Shown here one piece after another: positions 25,889 to 32,926 of a DNA stretch of 32,926 nucleotides. Position numbers and translations under genes: made by a program. Origin of the DNA: an uncultured beta proteobacterium (GTDB lineage Bacteria > Pseudomonadota > Gammaproteobacteria > Burkholderiales > Burkholderiaceae_C); contig CAIVLG010000195.1 of NCBI GenBank assembly GCA_903906695.1, positions 1 through 32,926 of the forward strand, given 5' to 3'. The notes under the pieces were generated by a model that searched no databases, was not told the origin of the DNA, and worked only from the letters and a program-made list of their open reading frames with translations. Position 1 is the stretch's first letter, and every line of letters starts with the position of its first letter.

Positions 25889-26146
25889 TTATCGGTGCGG
25901 TTGGCCTTGCAAGCGTCGGTACTTTTGCCAGAGGGTTTCCCGGCTCTCGACAAAATTCGGATGGACCGGGATGCAGGCGACCGGACAGACCTGAACACAT
26001 TGCGGTTCATCGAAATGACCGACGCACTCGGTACAGCGCTCGGGATCGATCTGGTAGATCTCGGGACCCAGAAAAATGGCGAGGTTCGGACACTCCGGCT
26101 CGCAGACATCGCAGTTGATGCATTCGTCGGTGATGGTCAGTGCCAT
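25889..26146 (-). CDS. 2[4Fe-4S] ferredoxin, YfhL/Alvin type
   Basis: The 85-residue protein has two cluster motifs: CINCDVCEPECP (Cys9, 12, 15, 19) and CTECVGHFDEPQCVQVCPVAC with the eight-residue insertion between the second and third Cys and an extra C-terminal helix (ETLWQKYRRLQ). This layout defines the low-potential Allochromatium-type ferredoxins, cytoplasmic electron carriers. It often follows pth or coaD in betaproteobacteria, but here it is on the opposite strand, ten bases from the exported-protein gene and divergent from the ABC importer. Confidence 0.95.
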   Translation of the reverse strand: MALTITDECINCDVCEPECPNLAIFLGPEIYQIDPERCTECVGHFDEPQCVQVCPVACIPVHPNFVESRETLWQKYRRLQGQPHR

Positions 26147-26232
26147 CGCTTACCATCCACCGCATTGTCAACAAGATCCGGGCAAAACACCATGCGGCAA
26201 ATTATCGGTGACGCGGCGTTCCAGGCAATCCA

Positions 26233-27183
26233 GTGGGTCCATTTCTCTTAAAACGATTCGCCACCCTGCTGGCCACCCTTGTGGGGGCCTCGCTCGTCAT
26301 TTTCCTGGTGCTGGAAATACTTCCGGGCGATGCCGCACAGATACTGATGGGACCCGACGCGGCACCCGAGGCGGTGCAGGCACTGGCCGTCAAATTGGGA
26401 CTCGACGCGCCGCCACTGGCTCGCTATTGGCAATGGGTCAGCGGCATGGCGCTCGGCGATCTGGGTATCAGCTACAGTTACAGCACCCCCGTGCTGGACC
26501 TGGTGCTGGAGCGGCTGGCACTGACCGTGCCATTGGCGCTGATGGCAATGCTTCTGACCAGCGCTCTGGCACTTGTGGCCGGCATTTATGCCGCGTCCCA
26601 CCACAACCGCATCGGTGATGTGGGCACGATGGGCCTGGCGCAGATTGGTATCGCCATCCCCAATTTCTGGTTCGCCATTCTGCTCATACTGCTGTTTTCG
26701 GTGCAGTTGCAGTGGTTCTCTGCGGGCGGCTTTGCAGGCTGGGATGACGGGCTGATGCAGGGCTTGAAATCATTGTTACTACCGGCCATCTCGCTGGCGG
26801 TGGTGCAGGCAGCGATTCTGGCGCGCATCACGCGCTCGGCGCTGCTGGAGGTGCTGCGCGAAGACTTTGTTCGCACCGCGCGGGCCAAGGGTCTGTCCCA
26901 ACGCGCCACCCTCTGGGGCCATGTGTTGCGCAACGCCATGATTCCGGTGGTAACTGTCATGGGTCTGCAATTTGCAAACCTGCTGGCCGGCACCATCGTG
27001 GTCGAGAACGTGTTTTATCTGCCGGGTCTGGGGCGACTGATTTTCCAGGCGATCTCGAACCGGGATCTGATCGTGGTGCGCAACTGCGTGATGCTGCTGG
27101 CGGCCATGGTGATCATGGTCAATTTCGTCGTCGACGTGCTGTACGCGGTGATCGATCCGCGCGTCAAGGTCAGCGACATATGA
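26233..27183 (+). CDS. Peptide/nickel-family ABC importer permease (DppB type)
   Basis: The 316-residue permease has six membrane segments and the DppB/OppB opening LLKRFATLLATLVGASLVIFL. The EAA loop that docks the ATPase lies near residues 215-235 (FVRTARAKGLSQRATLWGHV). The start is GTG 26233: an in-frame stop at 26209 excludes earlier ATGs, although no good ribosome site is seen. Its stop overlaps the next permease start (ATGA). It is the first gene of a five-gene importer plus amidase. Confidence 0.92.
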   Translation: MGPFLLKRFATLLATLVGASLVIFLVLEILPGDAAQILMGPDAAPEAVQALAVKLGLDAPPLARYWQWVSGMALGDLGISYSYSTPVLDLVLERLALTVPLALMAMLLTSALALVAGIYAASHHNRIGDVGTMGLAQIGIAIPNFWFAILLILLFSVQLQWFSAGGFAGWDDGLMQGLKSLLLPAISLAVVQAAILARITRSALLEVLREDFVRTARAKGLSQRATLWGHVLRNAMIPVVTVMGLQFANLLAGTIVVENVFYLPGLGRLIFQAISNRDLIVVRNCVMLLAAMVIMVNFVVDVLYAVIDPRVKVSDI

Positions 27184-28025
27184 AACAGCCCGACAGTTTC
27201 ATGACCCGCGCCTTGACCCACCCTAGTTTTGTGATGGGTGCCGTGCTGAGCCTGCTGTTGCTGGCAGCGGCAGCCTTGTCACTGCTGTGGACGCCCTGGT
27301 CGCCCTTCGAAATCGACATGGCGGCCAAACTGCGACCACCCGACTTGCATCATTGGCTCGGCACTGACCCCTTCGGCCGAGATGTCACTTCGCTGCTGCT
27401 GGTGGGTGCCCGTAACTCGATTCTGGTCGGCGTGATTGCCGTTGGCATCGGCCTGACCGTAGGAACAACGCTCGGACTGCTGGCGGCGGCGCGGCGCGGC
27501 TGGGTCGAGGAACTGATCATGCGGCTGGCCGATTTCACTTTTGCCTTTCCGGCCATCCTGTCTGCCATCATGATGACGGCGGTCTTTGGCGCGGGTATCG
27601 TCAATTCGATCACTGCCATCGGCATCTTCAATATCCCGACCTTTGCCCGCATCACGCGGGCCAGCGCTAACGCGATCTGGTCGCGTGAGTTCGTGCTGGC
27701 AGCACGCGCCTGCGGCAAGGGTCCGTGGCGCATCACGCTGGACCATGTACTGCCCAACATCCTGTCGGCCCTGATCGTGCAGGCCACGATCCAGTTTGCC
27801 CTCGCGATCCTGGCCGAAGCTGCCCTGTCCTACCTCGGTCTGGGGACCCAACCACCACAGCCGTCCTGGGGCCGCATGCTGGCCGAAGCGCAAACCCTCT
27901 TGTTTCAAGCGCCCTTGCTGGCAGTGTTTCCGGGCCTGGCCATTGCATTGGCGGTGCTCGGACTGAACCTCGCCGGCGACGGCCTGCGTGACCTGCTTGA
28001 TCCAAAGCTGGCCCGAAAGCGCTGA
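27180..28025 (+). CDS. Peptide/nickel-family ABC importer permease (DppC type)
   Basis: The 281-residue permease has an N-terminal helix, then LGTDPFGRDVTSLLLVGARNS (about residues 60-80), the standard DppC/OppC motif, five more helices and the EAA loop (FVLAARACGKGPWRITLDHVLPN). With the DppB-type subunit it forms the membrane channel. The first ATPase gene starts two bases after its stop. Confidence 0.94.
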   Translation: MKQPDSFMTRALTHPSFVMGAVLSLLLLAAAALSLLWTPWSPFEIDMAAKLRPPDLHHWLGTDPFGRDVTSLLLVGARNSILVGVIAVGIGLTVGTTLGLLAAARRGWVEELIMRLADFTFAFPAILSAIMMTAVFGAGIVNSITAIGIFNIPTFARITRASANAIWSREFVLAARACGKGPWRITLDHVLPNILSALIVQATIQFALAILAEAALSYLGLGTQPPQPSWGRMLAEAQTLLFQAPLLAVFPGLAIALAVLGLNLAGDGLRDLLDPKLARKR

Positions 28026-28027
28026 CG

Positions 28028-29011
28028 ATGCCCCTGCTCGAAGTTCGCAATCTTGGCGTGCAACTGCAGACCCGGCGCGGCGCAGCGGCGGCAGTTCGGG
28101 CGCTCAGTTTCAGTCTGGAGCGCGGCGAAACACTGGGTCTGGTCGGCGAGTCAGGCTGCGGCAAATCGATCACCGCGCTGTCCCTGATGGGATTGCTGCC
28201 AGAAAACGCGGTGGTGTGCGGCAGCATCCGCTTCGATCAGCAAGAACTGGTCGGCCAGAGCGACAAAGTCCTGCAGCAATTGCGCGGCAACCGCATCGGC
28301 ATGATCTTCCAGGAGCCGATGACCGCTTTGAACCCACTGCACCGCATCGGACATCAGGTGGCCGAGCCGCTGCGGCTGCACCGTGGCGCCTCGCGCGCGG
28401 CAGCACGACGCCAGGCGATCAAGCTGCTGGAGCGGGTCGGCATTGCCGATGCGACGCACCGCTTCGACGCCTATCCGCATCAGTTTTCAGGCGGACAGCG
28501 TCAGCGCATCACGATCGCCATGGCACTGGCCTGTGAGCCTGATCTGTTGATCGCCGACGAGCCGACCACCGCGCTCGATGTGACAATCCAGGGTCAAATC
28601 CTGGACCTGATCAGCGAACTGGTGCAGGAACGCCGTATGGCGCTGCTGCTGATTTCCCACGACTTGGGAGTGATCGCCGAAAACGTTTCACGCATGCTCG
28701 TGATGTATGGCGGCACGGTCGTGGAAAGCGGCCCGACGCCGGCGGTCTTCAGACACATGGCTCACCCCTATACCCGCGGCCTGTTCGGCGCCCGGCCGCA
28801 ACTGGGCGGCGCGCGCGGGCGGCGCCTGAGCACGATTGAAGGCTCGGTGCCGGAATTGATCGATCTGCCTGCGGGTTGTCCTTTTTTCGAACGCTGTTCA
28901 CGTGCCCTTGCCGACTGTGCCGCAGCGCTGCCCGCTGCCATCGATTTGGGTCAGTCGCACCAGGCCCGTTGTCTGCACCTGGACCCGAACTTTGAAGCGG
29001 TCGCAGCATGA
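28028..29011 (+). CDS. Peptide/nickel-family ABC importer ATPase (DppD type)
   Basis: The 327-residue ATPase has Walker A GESGCGKS (40-47), Q-loop FQEPM (94-98), signature FSGGQRQR (153-160) and Walker B LLIADEPT (173-180). A C-terminal Cys-containing oligopeptide-ABC extension ([14 protein letters not shown]) follows; in some members such cysteines hold an iron-sulfur cluster. It pairs with the DppF-type ATPase, whose start overlaps its stop as ATGA. Confidence 0.95.
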   Translation: MPLLEVRNLGVQLQTRRGAAAAVRALSFSLERGETLGLVGESGCGKSITALSLMGLLPENAVVCGSIRFDQQELVGQSDKVLQQLRGNRIGMIFQEPMTALNPLHRIGHQVAEPLRLHRGASRAAARRQAIKLLERVGIADATHRFDAYPHQFSGGQRQRITIAMALACEPDLLIADEPTTALDVTIQGQILDLISELVQERRMALLLISHDLGVIAENVSRMLVMYGGTVVESGPTPAVFRHMAHPYTRGLFGARPQLGGARGRRLSTIEGSVPELIDLPAGCPFFERCSRALADCAAALPAAIDLGQSHQARCLHLDPNFEAVAA

Positions 29012-29994
29012 GTGAAACGCTGCTGCGACTGGATCAGGTGACCCGAACCTACACGCTGCCGCGCGAGCGCCTGTGGGCCGCAGCGCCGTTGGTGCATGCC
29101 GTGCAAGGTATCAGCCTGCATATGAACAGCGGGCGCAATCTGGGCATCGTGGGCGAATCGGGCTCCGGCAAATCGACCCTGGCGCGCCTGGTCATGGCGC
29201 TCGAAGCACCAACCAGCGGCTCGGTCCATATCCTGGGCCAGGCGCTGCAACAGCTCAGCCCGTTCGAACTGCGCCACGCGCGGCGCAATTTTCAGATGGT
29301 GTTTCAAGACCCCTACGGCTCGCTCGATCCGCGCCAGACCGTGCAACGCATCATCACCGAGCCACTGATGGCGCTCGAAGGCGCTGACGACCTTGACCGT
29401 CGACACAAAGCCGCTGAAGTTCTGCGCGCGGTCGGGCTGCGCAGCAACGACCTGGGCAAATACCCGCATGAGTTCTCGGGAGGACAACGCCAGCGCATCG
29501 CGATCGCGCGCGCCCTCATTACTCGACCCAGATTGATCGTCGCCGACGAGCCGGTCAGCGCGCTCGACGTTTCGGTGCGGGCCCAGGTGCTCAATCTGAT
29601 GCAGGATCTGTCCAAGGAGTTTGGCGTCACCTATCTGCTCATCACTCACGATCTGGCGGTGGTGGACCATCTGTGCGACGAAGTGGCCGTGATCTACCAG
29701 GGGCGCATCGTGGAGCAGGGCTCGCCGCTGATGCTGTTCAAGGCGGCCGCCCATCCCTACACGCAGGCGCTGCTGGCCGCCGTGCCGCGCGTTGGCGCCG
29801 AATTGCAACCGGGTCGGCGCAAACATTCTGTGCGGGTCACCACCAAGGCGAGTCCCGCTGCCGCATGCCCTTACGCGGCGCGCTGTCCGCAAGCGCAAGC
29901 GCGGTGTGAAACGCAGCGACCCGAACTCAGAACGATAGGCGCCGACCATTGGGTGGCCTGTCACTTTGTGGCTGGTCAACTGCCTGACGACTGA
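29008..29994 (+). CDS. Peptide/nickel-family ABC importer ATPase (DppF type)
   Basis: The 328-residue second ATPase has Walker A GESGSGKS (49-56), FQDPYGSLDPRQTV (the DppF/OppF-typical Q-loop), signature FSGGQRQR and Walker B LIVADEP, plus the C-terminal Cys motif (CPYAARCPQAQARC). It forms a heterodimer with the DppD-type protein. An 80-base gap follows before the binding protein gene. Confidence 0.95.
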   Translation: MSETLLRLDQVTRTYTLPRERLWAAAPLVHAVQGISLHMNSGRNLGIVGESGSGKSTLARLVMALEAPTSGSVHILGQALQQLSPFELRHARRNFQMVFQDPYGSLDPRQTVQRIITEPLMALEGADDLDRRHKAAEVLRAVGLRSNDLGKYPHEFSGGQRQRIAIARALITRPRLIVADEPVSALDVSVRAQVLNLMQDLSKEFGVTYLLITHDLAVVDHLCDEVAVIYQGRIVEQGSPLMLFKAAAHPYTQALLAAVPRVGAELQPGRRKHSVRVTTKASPAAACPYAARCPQAQARCETQRPELRTIGADHWVACHFVAGQLPDD

Positions 29995-30074
29995 CTGATC
30001 GCGGCGGTGTTATCGTTCACCCTGTTGTCGCGCCGGATTTGGTTTCAGAACCTATTTTTCTCAGGAGAAACATC

Positions 30075-31568
30075 ATGCTCAGTCGTCGTCAGGTCCTCAG
30101 CACCGCAGCCAGCGGCGCCACCCTCGCAAGCTTGCCGTGGCCTGCCATGGCGCAAGGCAAGAAGGACAGCGTGGTGCTGGCGATGACACTGGAACCACCG
30201 GGCCTGGACCCGACCGCCGGGGCCGCCTCTGCGATTGCCGAAATCGTTCAGTACAACGTATTCGAAACCCTGACCAAGATCAACAGCGACGGCACGGTCT
30301 CGCCACTGCTGGCGGAAAGTTGGGAGGTGTCGCCCGACCTCAAGACCTACACCTTCAAGCTGCGCAAGGGCGTCAAGTTCCAGAACGGCGAACCGTTCAA
30401 TGCCCGTACTGTGAAGTTTTCGTTCGAGCGTGCCGCCGCCGAAAAAAGCACCAACAAAGACAAGCGGACCTTTGCCGACATGGAAAGCGTTGCGGCGATC
30501 GACGACGGCACGCTGGTGATCATCAACAAGTCGCTGGACCCCGACTTCCTGTTCCTGATGGGTCAGGCCACCGCCATCATCGTCGAACCCAAGAGCGTGG
30601 ACGGCAACGCCACCAAGCCGGTCGGCACCGGACCCTACCAACTCACCGTCTGGAACAAAGGCGCATCGGTCACCTTGAACAAATGGGATGGCTATCGCAA
30701 CGCCGCCAGTATCAAGCTGAAGAAGGCCACCTTCCGCTTCATCAGCGACCCGGCGGCCCAGGTGGCAGCCCTGCTGGCCGGCGACGTGGACGCCTTCCCG
30801 CGCGTGACTCCGCGCAGCGTGCTGCAGTTCAAGACCCATGCCAAGTTCCAGGTGGTTGTGAGCGGCTCGCGGGCAAAGACAATTCTGGCCATCAACAACA
30901 AGAAGAAGCCGCTCGACGACGTGCGGGTGCGCCGCGCCATCGCTGCCGCCATTGACCGCAAGGCGGTGATTGAAGGCGCAGCCGACAGCTACGGCGTTCC
31001 GATCGGCAGCCACTATGTACCAGGCGCCTTTGGCTATGTCGACACCACCGGCATCAACCCGTTCAACATTGAGAAGGCCAAGGCGCTGCTGGCTGAAGCC
31101 GGCGTCAAAACGCCACTCGAACTAAGCCTTAAATTGCCGCCACCGCCCTATGCACGCCAGGGCGGTGAAGTGATCGCCGCGCAACTTGCCAAGATCGGCA
31201 TCATCGCAAAGATCGAGAACGTGGAATGGGCGCAGTGGCTCAGCGGCACGTACGGCAACAAGAACTACGACCTGACCATCATCTCGCACGTGGAACCGTT
31301 TGATCTCGGCAATTTCGCCAAACCCGGCTACTACTGGGGCTATGAGTCAGCAGCGTTCAACGCACTGTTTAACAAGATCCAGAACGCGCTGCGGGCGACG
31401 GATCGGGCCAAGCTGCTGGCTGATGCACAGCGCATGCTGGCCAATGACTGCGTGCATGCCTTTTTGTACCAGCCGCAGTGGATCACAGTGGCCAACAAGA
31501 ACCTCAAGGGTTTGTGGAAAGACATGCCGGTCTTTGTCAACGATATATCCGCGCTGTCGTGGTCGTGA
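30075..31568 (+). CDS. Extracellular solute-binding protein family 5, Tat-type signal
   Basis: The 497-residue family-5 binding protein starts at ATG 30075, seven bases after AGGAGA. Its N-terminus MLSRRQVLSTAASGAT has the twin arginines of a Tat signal and an AMAQ cleavage site. Mature motifs include LEPPGLDPTAG, ESWEVSPDLKTYTFKLRKGV and NGEPFNARTVKFSFER, as in DppA/OppA/NikA. It delivers a peptide-like solute to the permeases encoded upstream. A Tat signal suggests folding before export, which is unusual but known in this family. Its stop overlaps the amidase start (GTGA). Confidence 0.93.
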   Translation: MLSRRQVLSTAASGATLASLPWPAMAQGKKDSVVLAMTLEPPGLDPTAGAASAIAEIVQYNVFETLTKINSDGTVSPLLAESWEVSPDLKTYTFKLRKGVKFQNGEPFNARTVKFSFERAAAEKSTNKDKRTFADMESVAAIDDGTLVIINKSLDPDFLFLMGQATAIIVEPKSVDGNATKPVGTGPYQLTVWNKGASVTLNKWDGYRNAASIKLKKATFRFISDPAAQVAALLAGDVDAFPRVTPRSVLQFKTHAKFQVVVSGSRAKTILAINNKKKPLDDVRVRRAIAAAIDRKAVIEGAADSYGVPIGSHYVPGAFGYVDTTGINPFNIEKAKALLAEAGVKTPLELSLKLPPPPYARQGGEVIAAQLAKIGIIAKIENVEWAQWLSGTYGNKNYDLTIISHVEPFDLGNFAKPGYYWGYESAAFNALFNKIQNALRATDRAKLLADAQRMLANDCVHAFLYQPQWITVANKNLKGLWKDMPVFVNDISALSWS

Positions 31569-32926
31569 AGCTCCATGAACTCGGCGCTCAAGAACTGATT
31601 GCCGGCTACCGCAGTCGCGCCTTTTCGCCGATCGAGGTGATGCAATCGGTGCTGGACCAGATCGGCTGCTGGGAACCGTATATCCACGCCAGTTACCTGT
31701 TGCGTCCCGAGCTTGCCCTGCAAAAAGCGCGCGACTCCGAGGCGCGCTGGCAACGCCGTGAGCCTTGTGGTGTTCTCGACGGCGTGCCGGTCACCATCAA
31801 GGAAAACGTTGCTACGCAGGGCGATCCAGTGCCTCTGGGCACCCTGGCCACCGAGCTGACGCCCGCAGCGACTGACGCACCACCGGCAGCGCGATTGTTC
31901 GAGGCCGGTGCCGTCATGGTCTGCAAGACCACCATGCCGGACTACGGCATGCTGTCGAGCGGGCTGTCGAGCTTTCATGCGCTCTCACGCAACCCCTGGG
32001 ACCTGAGCAAGACGCCCGGTGGCTCCAGTGCCGGCGGCGGCGCGGCCGCGGCAGCCGGCTATGGCCCGCTGCACGTCGGCACCGATATTGGCGGCTCGTT
32101 GCGTCTGCCAGCCGGCTGGTGCGGTATCTTCAGTCTAAAACCGAGCCTGGGCCGGATTCCGATTGATCCCCCCTACACCGGACGTGCGGCCGGGCCGATG
32201 ACGCGCAACGTGGCTGACGCGGCGCTGATGATGCAGGTGCTGTCGCAGCCAGACGCTCGCGACAGCATGAGCCTGCCCTGGCAACCTATTGCCTGGGAGC
32301 AGTTCGATCAGGGCATCGACATTGTGCGCGGACTCAGGATCGGCCTGCTGCTGGACGCCGGCTGTGGTCTGGCCGTCGAATCTGAAGTGCGCGCTGCCAT
32401 CGAACGCGCCGCCGGTATTCTTGAGCGCGCCGGCGCACGGGTCGAGACCATGCCGCCCTTTCTGACGCCAGCCATGCTCGATGGCATGGACCACGCCTGG
32501 CGCATGCGCTCCTACCTTGATCTTTCTGCTATGCCGAGTGACAAGAGAGCGAGCGTGCTGCCCTACATCCAGCAATGGGCCGATAGCGCAGCCGGCATGA
32601 ACGGAGCACAAACCTTCGCCGCCTTCAGCCAGTTTCACGCCACGCGCGTGACCACGGTGCGTGCGTGCCAAGCCTTTGACTATGTGATTTCACCGACATC
32701 GCCGGTGCCGGCGTTTGCGGCGGAACTGCCCTCGCCCACAAACGATCCGCTGCGACCACTGGAACACATCGCCTTTACCGTGCCCTACAACATGTCGGAG
32801 CAACCAGCCGCTTCCATCAACTGCGGCCATACCCGAAGCGGCTTGCCGATTGGCCTGCAAATTGCGGGTCGGCGCTTCGATGATCTCGGTGTTTTGCAGC
32901 TGGCGCGCGCTTTTGAGCTGTTACGC
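31565..32926 (+). CDS. Amidase signature enzyme, 3' end outside the window
   Basis: The frame is open from GTG 31565 to the window end (454 codons) with no stop, so perhaps only the last few residues are missing. The catalytic Ser-cisSer-Lys triad is present: Lys79 (PVTIKEN), Ser154 (PGGSSAGG) and Ser178 (GTDIGGSLR), with the same 75- and 24-residue spacing as in FAAH. It hydrolyses carboxamides; possible substrates include peptide amides, and an Asp/Glu-tRNA amidotransferase role is unlikely with no gatB/C beside it. It is coupled to the binding-protein gene by a GTGA overlap, so it probably processes the imported compound. There is no signal peptide, so it should be cytoplasmic. Confidence 0.93.
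   Translation, partial: MKLHELGAQELIAGYRSRAFSPIEVMQSVLDQIGCWEPYIHASYLLRPELALQKARDSEARWQRREPCGVLDGVPVTIKENVATQGDPVPLGTLATELTPAATDAPPAARLFEAGAVMVCKTTMPDYGMLSSGLSSFHALSRNPWDLSKTPGGSSAGGGAAAAAGYGPLHVGTDIGGSLRLPAGWCGIFSLKPSLGRIPIDPPYTGRAAGPMTRNVADAALMMQVLSQPDARDSMSLPWQPIAWEQFDQGIDIVRGLRIGLLLDAGCGLAVESEVRAAIERAAGILERAGARVETMPPFLTPAMLDGMDHAWRMRSYLDLSAMPSDKRASVLPYIQQWADSAAGMNGAQTFAAFSQFHATRVTTVRACQAFDYVISPTSPVPAFAAELPSPTNDPLRPLEHIAFTVPYNMSEQPAASINCGHTRSGLPIGLQIAGRRFDDLGVLQLARAFELLR

Noticed and set aside
28951..29979. A 342-codon minus-strand open frame opposite the second importer ATPase
   Set aside because: The plus strand has all the ABC ATPase motifs; the antisense translation is unremarkable.
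30045..31013. A 322-codon minus-strand open frame opposite the binding protein
   Set aside because: It is an antisense shadow of a clear family-5 binding protein.

Overview
The window is a high-GC, gene-dense stretch of a proteobacterial chromosome. The conserved block hrcA / nadK-recN-rapZ, mutM-mutY, TPR-lolB-ispE-tRNA-Gln-prs-rplY-pth, together with the TctAB and TRAP transporters, points to a betaproteobacterium of the order Burkholderiales, most likely Comamonadaceae or a close relative. This rests on gene order and protein character; no search was run.

Layout. 1-5244: a 5'-truncated metallo-beta-lactamase-fold hydrolase, then a tightly packed ABC exporter (membrane-fusion adaptor, LolD/MacB-type ATPase, two FtsX-type permeases). 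5342-6247: a parvulin-type peptidyl-prolyl isomerase lipoprotein. 6284-8199 (minus): TctA and TctB, integral membrane parts of a tripartite tricarboxylate transporter with no TctC beside them. 8364-11954 (plus): an NTF2-like protein and a complete TRAP transporter (small membrane, large membrane and binding subunits) behind a recognisable sigma70-type promoter. 11967-12043 (minus): a CAT-anticodon tRNA just downstream of hrcA (minus). 13101-16544 (plus): nadK, recN, rapZ. 16507-18406 (minus): mutM-mutY, whose 3' end overlaps rapZ. 18445-21641 (plus): TPR protein, lolB, ispE, tRNA-Gln(TTG). 22932-25878 (plus): prs, rplY, pth, and a small exported basic protein. 25889-26146 (minus): a 2[4Fe-4S] ferredoxin. 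26233-32926 (plus): a complete peptide/nickel-family ABC importer (two permeases, two ATPases, Tat-type binding protein) ending in an amidase cut off by the window edge.

Most of this is ordinary core genome. The exception is the ~1.3 kb between tRNA-Gln and prs, two genes that are normally close together. It holds a DUF4258/DUF2283 toxin-antitoxin-like pair, a fragment resembling a phage tail tape-measure protein, 12-bp tandem repeats, and a gapped copy of the tRNA-Gln 3' end just before prs. I read it as a decayed element that inserted at the tRNA 3' end and lost its integrase. It is the best candidate for something worth following up. I saw no CRISPR array, intact transposase, rRNA gene or clearly new multi-gene system.
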